From Roseibaca sp. Y0-43 (GTDB taxonomy: Bacteria > Pseudomonadota > Alphaproteobacteria > Rhodobacterales > Rhodobacteraceae), in contig NZ_JAFMPR010000010.1 in NCBI RefSeq assembly GCF_020667835.1, positions 1 through 64,000 of the forward strand: a stretch of 64,000 bases of DNA, in the 5' to 3' direction. Within the stretch, counting starts at the first letter, position 1. The number at the start of each line of letters is the position of its first letter. This document shows, in pieces, positions 10,231-17,889 of this stretch. The position numbers and the translations under genes were made by a program. A model generated the notes under the pieces. That model was not told the DNA's origin. It saw only the letters and a program-made list of their open reading frames with translations, and ran no database searches.

Positions 10231-10292
10231 TCATCCTTGCCCCAAATATCCTGGGGGAGTCGCGCATCCGCGCGACGGGGGCAAAGCCCCCC
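10231..10292. repeat. Intergenic repeat element, copy 1
   Basis: The stretch reads TCATCCTTGCCCCAAATATC, CTGGGGGAG, a short GC-rich hairpin (GTCGCGC ... GCGCGAC), then GGGGGCAAAGCCCCCC. A related copy lies at 19301-19343. Similar intergenic sequences recur in Rhodobacterales genomes, to my knowledge. It separates the ATPase gene from the permease gene inside one operon and could act as an RNA hairpin. Confidence 0.6.
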
Positions 10293-10318
10293 AAACAATA
10301 GCCTTGCGCCGCAGGCGC

Positions 10319-11362
10319 TCATTTTACGCCAGACTGGGCAATGCCCTGCGTGATGTATTTCTGCAAAAATGCGAACACGATGGTTATCGGCAACAACGTC
10401 AGCACCGTCATCGCCAACAGGTTCGACCAGCTTGTCTGCAACTCACCCTGAAAGCTGTTCAGCGCCAGTTGCAGCGTGAACACCTCTGACCGGTTCAGCA
10501 CGATCAACGGCCAGAGGAATTCGTTCCACCGCCACATGACCGAGAAGATCACCAGCACCGCCAGCGCAGGCGCGGACAGGGGCAGCACGATTTTCCAATA
10601 GACCTTCCATTCGCTTGCATTGTCCATGCGCGCGGCATCCAGCAGGTCATCGGGAATCGTCAGCATGTATTGGCGCAGCAGGAACACGCCCGTCGGCGTG
10701 GCAATCGCGGGCCAGATCACACCCCAATGGCTGTTGACCATGCCCATTTCGGATATGACCAAAAACAGCGGCACCAGCGTGATCGTCGGCGGGATCATCA
10801 ATGTCGCGATAATCAGCACGAAGACCGCGTTACGCCCGGTGAACTTGTATTTCGCCAGCGCGAAAGCGGCCATCGAGTTGAACAGCACCGTCAGGATCGT
10901 GGCGACGACCGTGATGAAGGTCGAGTTCCAGAAGTACAGCATGAAATTGAACCGCGAGAAAACGTCGGTATAGTTCTCGGTCGCGATGCCGAATTCGCGC
11001 AGCGGTTCGCGGTCGCTGATCGCCACGTTCAGCCGCTCGCTTGGGTTTGCCGGGTCCACCATCTGCGCATTCAGCCCGATGCGGCGCACCTGCGCCAGCT
11101 CGCGGCCTGCGTGCTCTCCTGCGGTGACGGTGAACATCTGCAAAGGCTGGTCAAACCCCTCGACCATCCGCTCTATCGGGGCGAGCGGCAGGAACTTGGG
11201 CGGGTATTCCTGAAGCGCGGCTTCTGTCTTGAAGCTGGACAGCACCAGCCACAGCACCGGACCCAGCATCAGGAACACGCCCAAGCCCAGAAATCCGAAG
11301 GCCATCCAGTCGGTCAGGTCGAACCCATGGCGCCCGCGCCGCCCGATCAGCCAGCCAAACAT
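10319..11362 (-). CDS. Sugar ABC transporter permease (MalG type)
   Basis: This encodes a 347-residue inner-membrane protein with about six membrane segments. The EAA-type loop that contacts the ATPase is visible in DAARMDNASEWKVYWKIVLP. The segment between the first and second membrane helices is enlarged (about 100 residues, with the AGEHAGRELAQVRRIG stretch), which is more than in a basic MalG. Its start overlaps the stop of the partner permease by one base (TGATG). Substrate is inferred from the operon. Confidence 0.9.
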   Translation of the reverse strand: MFGWLIGRRGRHGFDLTDWMAFGFLGLGVFLMLGPVLWLVLSSFKTEAALQEYPPKFLPLAPIERMVEGFDQPLQMFTVTAGEHAGRELAQVRRIGLNAQMVDPANPSERLNVAISDREPLREFGIATENYTDVFSRFNFMLYFWNSTFITVVATILTVLFNSMAAFALAKYKFTGRNAVFVLIIATLMIPPTITLVPLFLVISEMGMVNSHWGVIWPAIATPTGVFLLRQYMLTIPDDLLDAARMDNASEWKVYWKIVLPLSAPALAVLVIFSVMWRWNEFLWPLIVLNRSEVFTLQLALNSFQGELQTSWSNLLAMTVLTLLPITIVFAFLQKYITQGIAQSGVK

Positions 11363-12348
11363 CAGTTATCCCCCGATTGTTTGCGCGTGGCCGCAAGCTG
11401 GATAATGGTCAGCACGAACAGCACGCCCGCCATCAGAAGCGACGCCGCCGCCGCCAGCCCATAGAGGCGCGGACGGGTCGAGAAACCCACGTCATAGATA
11501 TATTGGATCAGCAGCGTCGTGGCAGACCCCGGCCCGCCGCCGGTCAGGACGTAAATCTCGTCAAAGGCCTGCACCGCGCGGATGACCGACAGCACCATGA
11601 CGACCAGCATCGTCGGCATCAACAGGGGCAGGGTAATGCGCCAGAGCTGCCGCCAGCGGGGCGTGCCGTCCATCTCGGCGGCCTCGTAGACGTCCGAGGG
11701 GATGGATTGCAGACCCGCGAGCAGGATCAGCACATAGAACCCCATGTTGCACCAGATCGACACGAAGACGACCCAGAAGAAGGCCCAGTCGGCTTCCAGC
11801 AGCCAGTTGATCGTGCCGAAGCCCGCGCCTTCAAGGCCTGCGTTCAGCACACCGTTGCGCTGCAAGATCCATTTCCAGATCAGCGCCACGACCACCGGCG
11901 ACAGCAGCACCGGGTAGAAAAACACCGCGCGGAAGAAGCCGCGCAGCACGATGTCGCGGTTCAGGATAAGGGCCGTGATGAGCGAGAAGAGGATCATGAA
12001 GCCGACCTGCATCAGCACGAACCAGCCGGTATTGCCGACAGCGCGCCAGAACAGGTCCCGGTGGCAGGAATTCGGGTCGAAATAGCTTTCGCAATCCAGA
12101 AGGCTCGCAAAATGCTCTGTGCCGACAAAGGGCCGATCCGCCAGGATGATGCGGTCGCCGCCCGTGGTGGCGAAGACGAAATTCAGGATGATCGGCAGGA
12201 AGGTGAACAGCCCGAAGATGACAAGGTTGGGCAGCAGGAAAACCCACGCCACCCGGCTTTGGCCGAACAGCTTTTGAAGGGCCAGCATGGGGCGTTCCAA
12301 CAGGTTGAACGCGCCTTCATAGGCTTGGACAGCCGCCGTTTTCAACAT
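11362..12348 (-). CDS. Sugar ABC transporter permease (MalF type)
   Basis: This encodes a 328-residue inner-membrane protein with about six membrane segments and the permease loop EAAEMDGTPRWRQLWRITLP that docks to the ATPase. A periplasmic loop of about 50 residues follows the first helix and carries two cysteines (LDCESYFDPNSCHRD), which could form a disulfide. It lies downstream of the binding-protein gene across a hairpin, and pairs with the MalG-type permease. Confidence 0.9.
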   Translation of the reverse strand: MLKTAAVQAYEGAFNLLERPMLALQKLFGQSRVAWVFLLPNLVIFGLFTFLPIILNFVFATTGGDRIILADRPFVGTEHFASLLDCESYFDPNSCHRDLFWRAVGNTGWFVLMQVGFMILFSLITALILNRDIVLRGFFRAVFFYPVLLSPVVVALIWKWILQRNGVLNAGLEGAGFGTINWLLEADWAFFWVVFVSIWCNMGFYVLILLAGLQSIPSDVYEAAEMDGTPRWRQLWRITLPLLMPTMLVVMVLSVIRAVQAFDEIYVLTGGGPGSATTLLIQYIYDVGFSTRPRLYGLAAAASLLMAGVLFVLTIIQLAATRKQSGDN

Positions 12349-12376
12349 GTCGCCTTCCCTTCATGGCCCGGCAAGG

Positions 12377-12409
12377 GACCGGCCCGCCCCATGGGCAGGC
12401 GAACCGGTC
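12377..12409 (-). terminator. Hairpin between binding-protein and permease genes
   Basis: GACCGG (12377-12382) pairs with CCGGTC (12404-12409), with an inner CGCC/GGCG pairing. Hairpins at this place in ABC operons often cause partial termination or protect the upstream message, giving more binding protein than permease. Confidence 0.5.
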
Positions 12410-12432
12410 AGGTCGATCGCGACAAGCGCGTG

Positions 12433-13692
12433 TTACTGCGCAATCGCCTCTGCGATGTCGGCATCCAGGCGGGCCAACGCATCGTCCAGCGACAGCTCGC
12501 CCACGATGGCCTGCGTGATGCGCGCGGGCGTTGCGGTGTAGATGGCGCGGTTATTGGCATAGCCCTGCAACGCATAGGCACTGTCCGCAAAAGTCGGGAT
12601 AGAGGCTGCGAAAGTCGTCAGCGCCGCTTTCACATCATCGCTGACATCTTGGTACTCGATCCCTTGTTCTTGCAGCACGGAATTGGCCGGAATGTTGCGG
12701 GTCTGCGCCAGAACGGCGGCCTGCACATCGTCGCGCGCCATGAATTCCATCAGCTTGCCGACGGCTTCGGGGTGTTCGGTCTGCTTGAAGCCGACGATCC
12801 CCGCGCCACCCGGCATACCCGTGCAGGCGACGGGCCCACAGATACCGCCCGTGGCAACCCAGTCGAATGCGTCGCCAATATCGCGACCAAAGCGGCCGAT
12901 CTGCCAGCTACCCGAATAATACATTACCAAATTCGCGTTGATGAATTCGGCCGCCGCATCCTGGTAGGTGCCGCCACCCGCGCCTGCCCAGACATCACGC
13001 GCCAGCGTGCCGTCTTCGTGCCACGCGACGAATTGCTCGGCGAAGCTGCGGAAGCCGTCATCGACCAAGATCGGGTCGCCGTTTTCATCGAAATAGGCAG
13101 CGCCATAGGACATGGCCGGCCCAGCGAAGCGGTGGCCGGTGCGGTCGATTGCCATTGCAAAGTCGACGCCCACGGCATCGCGCACGGCGCGGCTGGCTTC
13201 CGCCCATTCCGCGAATGTCGCGCCCGGTCCGGGCATCTCTACACCTGCTTGGTCGAACAGGGTCTTGTTGGCAAAGCCGCCCGTCGCGGTCAGCTGGTCC
13301 ACGATGTTGTAAATACCGTCGGCATTATTGTCGCCCACGCGCGCCCATGCCAGCGATTGGCCGTAACGCGCTTCAATCGCAGCGGGGTCGGACACATAGG
13401 GGCGCACATCCAGCATGAAGCGCGCCAAGCCGCCATAGTCGGTCACGCGCGCAAGGTCCGGGCCTTCGCCCACTTCCAGCTGCACCGGAAGCGATTCGAT
13501 GATCGACTGATACGGCACCTCGTCCACCACCACGGTGATGCCGGGGTTCTCGGCCTCGAACGCGGGCATTTGCGACGCCCAAGCGGCGCATTCGGTGCCA
13601 TCCTGATAGCACATGAAACGCAATTCCTGCGCGCTGGCCGCGCCTGCGGCCAAGATCAGCCCTAGGGTCGTCGTTGTCAGTGTGGTTTTCAT
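12433..13692 (-). CDS. smoF: ABC transporter sugar-binding protein, SmoF-like
   Basis: This encodes a 419-residue family-1 extracellular solute-binding protein with a signal peptide (cleavage after AGAASA, about residue 21). It captures the ligand in the periplasm and delivers it to the permeases. Two adjacent ATGs are possible; 13692 gives the better spacing from GGAGG (six bases), while 13695 would leave three. In the sulfoquinovose pathway of Agrobacterium the equivalent protein SmoF binds sulfoquinovosyl glycerol. The same role here is inferred from the neighbouring monooxygenase and reductase, not from ligand residues. Confidence 0.8.
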   Translation of the reverse strand: MKTTLTTTTLGLILAAGAASAQELRFMCYQDGTECAAWASQMPAFEAENPGITVVVDEVPYQSIIESLPVQLEVGEGPDLARVTDYGGLARFMLDVRPYVSDPAAIEARYGQSLAWARVGDNNADGIYNIVDQLTATGGFANKTLFDQAGVEMPGPGATFAEWAEASRAVRDAVGVDFAMAIDRTGHRFAGPAMSYGAAYFDENGDPILVDDGFRSFAEQFVAWHEDGTLARDVWAGAGGGTYQDAAAEFINANLVMYYSGSWQIGRFGRDIGDAFDWVATGGICGPVACTGMPGGAGIVGFKQTEHPEAVGKLMEFMARDDVQAAVLAQTRNIPANSVLQEQGIEYQDVSDDVKAALTTFAASIPTFADSAYALQGYANNRAIYTATPARITQAIVGELSLDDALARLDADIAEAIAQ

Positions 13693-13727
13693 CATTGTCC
13701 TCCCTTGATGAAAGTCCGGCCTTATGG

Positions 13728-14627
13728 TCAGGGCACCTCTTGCCCCGCCGCCGCGGTCCAGAGTTCGAACCAGTCCTCGCGTGTCAGCGTCACTTTCGCG
13801 GCATCCCCGATGCGCGCGATCCGCTGTAGCGAATTCGTGCCCAGCACCGGCAGAATGCGGGCCGGATGTGCCAGAAGCCACGCTACCGCGACCGCGTCCA
13901 TACCCACCCCTTGCGCTTTTGCGTGCCGTTCCAGATGCGGGCGCAAGCGCATGGCCGCGTCGCCCTCTCCGAACAGCGCGCCGCCGCCCAAGGGCGACCA
14001 TGCCATCGGGGGCAGGCCAAGCTTTTGCAGATGTGCCAGATCGCCATTCGTGAACGCGTCCCGCGCCAGTAGGCTGATCTCGATCTGGTTGGTGCAAAGC
14101 GGCGTCGTCATGGCAGATTGCAGCAAATCCCAATCCCATGGCCGGAAATTCGACACGCCCACGGCGCGCAGCTTGCCTTCGGCTACCAATGCATCCAGCA
14201 CCGCGCCGGTTTCCTGATGGTCCATCAGCGGGTCGGGGCGGTGGATCAGCAACAGGTCAATCCGGTCGGTCGCCATATTGCTGAGCGACGCCTCGACCGA
14301 GGCGCGGATATGCGCGGCGCTGGTGTCGTAATACTTCACCCGCGCCGAGGCATATTTGCCGATCGGGGCCACGATGTCGCATTTCGTGACCAGTTCCACC
14401 TTGTCGCGCAGGCCGGGGCTTGCACGAAATGCCGCGCCGAGCAACGCCTCTGCGCCATAGTCGCCATAGATGTCGGCCTGGTCCATGGTGGTGATGCCTT
14501 GGGCCAAGCACGCCTCGACCTTAGCTTGCACATGGGCGGGGCTGGTGTCGGCGTCATCGCCCAGCCGCCACATGCCATAGACAAGTCGCGACAAGGACAA
14601 GCTGTCGGTCAGATCAACACGTTCCAT
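13728..14627 (-). CDS. smoB: Aldo/keto reductase, SmoB-like 6-oxo-glucose reductase
   Basis: This 299-residue TIM-barrel reductase belongs to the YdhF-like aldo/keto reductases. The catalytic tetrad regions are visible: DQADIYGDYG (Asp, Tyr), the lysine of VTKCDIV, and the histidine of LLIHRPDP. In the sulfo-SMO pathway SmoB reduces 6-dehydroglucose, left after sulfite is cut off, to glucose using NADPH. The N-terminal block LVYGMWRLGDDADTSP agrees with what I recall of SmoB. Its start overlaps the monooxygenase stop by one base, which supports a shared pathway. General reductase function is certain; the substrate is inferred. Confidence 0.8.
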   Translation of the reverse strand: MERVDLTDSLSLSRLVYGMWRLGDDADTSPAHVQAKVEACLAQGITTMDQADIYGDYGAEALLGAAFRASPGLRDKVELVTKCDIVAPIGKYASARVKYYDTSAAHIRASVEASLSNMATDRIDLLLIHRPDPLMDHQETGAVLDALVAEGKLRAVGVSNFRPWDWDLLQSAMTTPLCTNQIEISLLARDAFTNGDLAHLQKLGLPPMAWSPLGGGALFGEGDAAMRLRPHLERHAKAQGVGMDAVAVAWLLAHPARILPVLGTNSLQRIARIGDAAKVTLTREDWFELWTAAAGQEVP

Positions 14628-15784
14628 CAGACACGCTCCCCCACGCCCAGGGGCGTTGCCGGTGTTTCACTTGGCACGCGGCCATATTCATGCGGCAGCG
14701 AGCAGGTCGCCAGATTCGGCATGACCAACCGCCCGAATTGCTGGCATTCGTCCAGATGCGGATAGCCAGAAAAGATGAAGGCACGGATGCCCATCTTACG
14801 GTAACGCTCCAGCTTCGACAGCACCTGATCGGCGCTGCCCACAAGCGCCGCGCCACAGCCGGAACGCGCGCGACCCACGCCTGTCCAAAGGTTCGGTTCG
14901 GTATAGCCGAACTGGTCGGCCAATTCGCGCGCGCGCGCCTGATGTGACACGCCCAGACTGCCGCTGTCATGCGCGCGTTCGCGGATCAGGCGGCCATACT
15001 CGTCGTCCAGTTTGCTGACCAGATGGTCGGCGTATTCGCGCGCCTCTGCTTCGGTATCACGGACGATGACATGCACCCGCAGCCCGTAATCCAGCGTGCG
15101 GCCATGCGCCTCTGCCCTTGCATGGACCGCGCGCATCCGCTCGGCCAGTTGATCCTCGGTTTCGGGCCACATAAGGTAGACGTCGCATTGCGCCGCGCAC
15201 AGCTCTAGCGCATCGGGCGAATAGCCGCCAAAATACAGAAGCGGTCCGCCGTTTTGCTGGTAGGGCTTGGCGGGCGCGGTGGGCACGCCCTTGAACTGGT
15301 AGATCTCGCCCTCGTGGTTGATCTCGTCCCGTTCCCACGCCTGCCGCAGGATCTGCACCACCTCATGGCTGCGTTTGTAGCGATAGGCGCTGTCGGCCAC
15401 TTCGCCCGGAAAATCGGAACTGATGACATTCAGCGTCAGCCGACCTTTGAGCATGTGATCCAAGGTCGCCACGGTGCGGGCGAGCATGATGGGCTGCATC
15501 TCTCCGCAGCGAATGGCGGCCAGCATGTTGATCCGTTCCGTGACCTGACTGCCCGCCGCGACGAAACTGAGCGTGTCTTGCCCCACCTGATAGCTGGACG
15601 GGCACAGGATGTTGCGGAACCCCTGCGCTTCGGCGGATTTCAGAATGTCGCTACAATGCGCCCAACTGGACCGCAGCGCGCCATCTGGAACACCAAGAAA
15701 CTGGTAGTCATCCGAACAGAGCGCGGCGAACCACGATATTTCGGCCGCCTCCAGATCGCCCGAAGTGACGGGAACGATGGTCAT
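14627..15784 (-). CDS. smoC: FMNH2-dependent sulfonate monooxygenase, SmoC-like (sulfoquinovose monooxygenase)
   Basis: This 385-residue protein is an LLM-class flavin monooxygenase of the SsuD group, which splits C-S bonds with FMNH2 and oxygen to release sulfite. SsuD-family features include the N-terminal EISWF strand, the CPSSYQVGQDTLSF segment, the RCGEMQP region and the RSGCGAALVGS loop. The gene leads an operon holding a SmoB-like reductase and a sugar importer, so sulfoquinovose is a better substrate guess than simple alkanesulfonates. A GGAGGA site lies six bases before the ATG. No flavin reductase (SmoA) is encoded nearby, so FMNH2 must come from elsewhere. Confidence 0.82.
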   Translation of the reverse strand: MTIVPVTSGDLEAAEISWFAALCSDDYQFLGVPDGALRSSWAHCSDILKSAEAQGFRNILCPSSYQVGQDTLSFVAAGSQVTERINMLAAIRCGEMQPIMLARTVATLDHMLKGRLTLNVISSDFPGEVADSAYRYKRSHEVVQILRQAWERDEINHEGEIYQFKGVPTAPAKPYQQNGGPLLYFGGYSPDALELCAAQCDVYLMWPETEDQLAERMRAVHARAEAHGRTLDYGLRVHVIVRDTEAEAREYADHLVSKLDDEYGRLIRERAHDSGSLGVSHQARARELADQFGYTEPNLWTGVGRARSGCGAALVGSADQVLSKLERYRKMGIRAFIFSGYPHLDECQQFGRLVMPNLATCSLPHEYGRVPSETPATPLGVGERV

Positions 15785-15826
15785 GTCTTCCTCCCATGCG
15801 GCCTGTTATGCGGCCACTTGAGACGG

Positions 15827-15855
15827 ACCGTAGCAAAGCGGATTTTGTAAATCAA
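15827..15855 (-). promoter_or_regulatory. Predicted promoter of the sulfoquinovose-like operon
   Basis: On the minus strand TTGATT (15855-15850) and TACGGT (15832-15827) are spaced by 17 bases, placing the start about 36 bases before the monooxygenase ATG. A direct repeat ATCAAT, at 15851-15856 and 15862-15867 (11-base period, one helix turn), covers the -35 box and could be a regulator site. Confidence 0.45.
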
Positions 15856-15911
15856 TAATGTATCAATTTGGCCGGGCAGAAAAATGCTTGCGATCTCAGA
15901 GCGGCCCATTT

Positions 15912-15928
15912 ATTAGAATAATTCTAAT
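15912..15928. promoter_or_regulatory. Irr-type iron control element (ICE-like box)
   Basis: ATTAGAATAATTCTAAT is an inverted repeat with 8-base arms around one centre base. It contains TTAGAA-N3-TTCTAA, matching the iron control element bound by the haem-sensing regulator Irr in alphaproteobacteria (TTTAGAA-N3-TTCTAAA). It ends 14 bases before the ZIP transporter start, a position that suggests repression. Confidence 0.6.
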
Positions 15929-15942
15929 TTAAGAGAATCGCC

Positions 15943-16683
15943 ATGACTGAGCCTACCCTCCTGATCGTCTTCATCGCGGCCCTTGTTACCGCCCTGGCCA
16001 CCGGCCTTGGCGCGCTGCCGCTTTTGGCCGCGCGCTCTATGTCGGGGCGCGCACTATCCATGGGCAACGCGCTGGCGGCGGGTCTTATGCTGGCAGCAAG
16101 CGCGACGCTGGTGATGGAAGGGTTCGAATTGTCCGGCCCGCGCACCATCGGCGGCATCGTTCTGGGTGTCTTTGCCATCTGGCTGGTCAAGAAACTGCTG
16201 GACCGCCAAGGGGAAGTCAGCCTGGGCGACATGCAGGGCGCCGACGCCATGAAAGTGCTGATGATCATGGGGGTCATGACCGCGCATTCCGCCGCCGAAG
16301 GCATTGGTGTGGGTGTGGCCTTTGGCGGCGGCCGCCCGCTGGGTGACCTGATTACGATTGCAATCGCCCTGCATAACGTGCCCGAGGGGCTGGCGATTGC
16401 GTTGGTGATGGTGCCGCGCGGCGCAAGCGTGGCCAAGGCGGGCTGGTGGGCAATCGTGTCGTCGCTGCCGCAGCCCTTGCTGGCGGTCCCGGCCTTTCTG
16501 TTCGTGCTCTATTTCGCGCCAATCCTGCCCGTGGGCCTGGGCCTCGCAGCCGGGGCAATGCTGTGGATGATCTTCTCGGAACTCTTGCCAGAGGCGCAGG
16601 AAGATGCCGACAACTCGACCGTCGCCGTGGTCGTCACATTGGCCTTCGCCGCGATGATGGCCGCGACGCTCGTTCTGGGCTGA
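15943..16683 (+). CDS. ZIP-family metal transporter
   Basis: This encodes a 246-residue inner-membrane protein with about eight membrane segments. The two metal-site helices of the ZIP family are clear: HSAAEGIGVG near residue 110 and HNVPEGLAIA near residue 145, each pairing histidine with glutamate. ZIP proteins move zinc, iron or manganese toward the cytoplasm. An Irr-like box overlaps the region just before the ribosome site, so iron or haem status may control it. The gene stands alone between the sulfonate operon and rlmH. The metal is unknown. Confidence 0.88.
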   Translation: MTEPTLLIVFIAALVTALATGLGALPLLAARSMSGRALSMGNALAAGLMLAASATLVMEGFELSGPRTIGGIVLGVFAIWLVKKLLDRQGEVSLGDMQGADAMKVLMIMGVMTAHSAAEGIGVGVAFGGGRPLGDLITIAIALHNVPEGLAIALVMVPRGASVAKAGWWAIVSSLPQPLLAVPAFLFVLYFAPILPVGLGLAAGAMLWMIFSELLPEAQEDADNSTVAVVVTLAFAAMMAATLVLG

Positions 16684-16691
16684 TTAGCGCC

Positions 16692-17162
16692 TCAATCCCG
16701 GTGATAGGGGCTTCCCGACAGGATGGTGGCCGCGCGGTATATCTGCTCGGCCAGCATGACGCGGGCCAGCATATGCGGCCAGACCATATGTGACAGCGAC
16801 AAAACCGAATCGGCCTGCGCGCGAAACTCCGGGTCCAGCCCATCCGCCCCGCCGATCACAAAGGCCAAGTCACGCGCACCACGGTCGCGCACATCTGCCA
16901 TTAACCGCGCAAAATCGGGCGAGGTCATGAGCGCCCCGCGCTCATCCAGCGCCACGACATGCGCGCCTTCGGGGATCGCGCGCGCCAGAAGCGGCGCTTG
17001 CGCGGCAGGTGTCGCGGCCTTGCGCTCGTCCAACTCATGCTCTTCGCAGGGGCCAAGCGACAAGGGCCGCCCCGTGCGATTGAAACGCGTCAGGTAGTCG
17101 TCGATCAGGTCGCGCTCCGGCCCCTTGCGCAGGCGGCCCATGGCGCAGATATGCAGCTTCAT
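16692..17162 (-). CDS. rlmH: 23S rRNA (pseudouridine-1915-N3)-methyltransferase
   Basis: RlmH methylates pseudouridine 1915 of 23S rRNA on the assembled 70S ribosome. The 156-residue SPOUT-class protein starts with MKLHICAMGRLRKGPE and shows the SAM-binding knot (FVIGGADGLDPE) and the C-terminal LAEQIYRAATILSGSPYHR block. It lies directly downstream of rsfS, a pairing conserved in many bacteria. Confidence 0.96.
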   Translation of the reverse strand: MKLHICAMGRLRKGPERDLIDDYLTRFNRTGRPLSLGPCEEHELDERKAATPAAQAPLLARAIPEGAHVVALDERGALMTSPDFARLMADVRDRGARDLAFVIGGADGLDPEFRAQADSVLSLSHMVWPHMLARVMLAEQIYRAATILSGSPYHRD

Positions 17163-17171
17163 TCCAAGCGG

Positions 17172-17666
17172 TCAGGCGCCCGCGCGCCCGATATCCTGCC
17201 ACATCTTTTCAAGCTGATAGAACTCGCGCACTTCCGGGCGGAAGATATGCACAACCACATCGCCCGTGTCGATCAGCACCCAGTCGCCGGTATCCTTGCC
17301 CTCGACCCGCGCCGACAGACGAAAGGTTTCCTTCAGCCGGTCCATCAGCTTTTGCGCCATCGCCGCAACCTGCCGTGTCGACCGGCCAGAGGCGATGACC
17401 ATCGTGTCCGCCATCGCCGATTTCCCCCGCAGGTCGATCTGCACGACATCTTCCGCCTTGTCATCGTCCAGCGAGGACAGGACCAGTTTCAGCAATGCCT
17501 CGCTTGTCACGGGCGTGGTTGCTTCAGGGCGGGCCGCAAGCGCGGGCGTATCGACGTAAGACAGGGCAAGACCTCCAGAGTTTGCTACCCGTTCAAGATA
17601 GCAGTTGCGGGGCGTTATCTCAATCACCGGGGGCTGTGCAATGCACTTCGTGATGAAGAAATGCAC
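17172..17666 (-). CDS. rsfS: Ribosome silencing factor RsfS
   Basis: RsfS binds protein uL14 of the large ribosomal subunit and blocks subunit joining in starvation. The conserved core begins at TSEALLKLVLSSLDDDKAED and includes VIDLRGKS-like IDLRGKSAMAD and the DWVLIDTGDVVVHIF block. The start is unclear. The ATG at 17666 adds about 50 residues not typical of the family. The only good ribosome site, GGAGGT at 17576-17571, sits six bases before an in-frame CTG at 17564, and a GTG at 17510 has no good site. The true protein is probably shorter than listed. Confidence 0.9.
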   Translation of the reverse strand: MHFFITKCIAQPPVIEITPRNCYLERVANSGGLALSYVDTPALAARPEATTPVTSEALLKLVLSSLDDDKAEDVVQIDLRGKSAMADTMVIASGRSTRQVAAMAQKLMDRLKETFRLSARVEGKDTGDWVLIDTGDVVVHIFRPEVREFYQLEKMWQDIGRAGA

Positions 17667-17889
17667 ATATTGCGGACCGTTGCCATATCGCCCGCAACCA
17701 AGTATCTAGCGCGTCATGTATCGGTTTTTCGACATGACAGATCACGCGCGCCTGCCCCAGCGCTTCACGCATGAGAACCGCTCGGTTCTGGCGCGACTGC
17801 GCTGACCCGTGCCTGCGCGCAGGCCACGCCCTTGCGCCCGCGCGCCCGAAAGCCACGCAAAGACTTCGCTTTTTTCGAAAGATACAGCC

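Noticed and set aside
11377-13665. A 762-codon open frame on the plus strand
   Set aside because: It is antisense to the permease and binding-protein genes, is rich in Arg, Gln, His and Asp in the way of GC-rich shadow frames, and has no family motifs.
14627-15784. Simple alkanesulfonate monooxygenase for sulfur scavenging (ssuD)
   Set aside because: The linked importer is the carbohydrate type and the reductase is SmoB-like; no ssuABC or ssuE genes are present. It is kept only as the alternative.
15851-15867. FNR-like box from the TTGAT and ATCAA parts on the smo-like promoter
   Set aside because: The ATCAAT copies are in direct, not inverted, orientation, so the FNR dyad is not formed.
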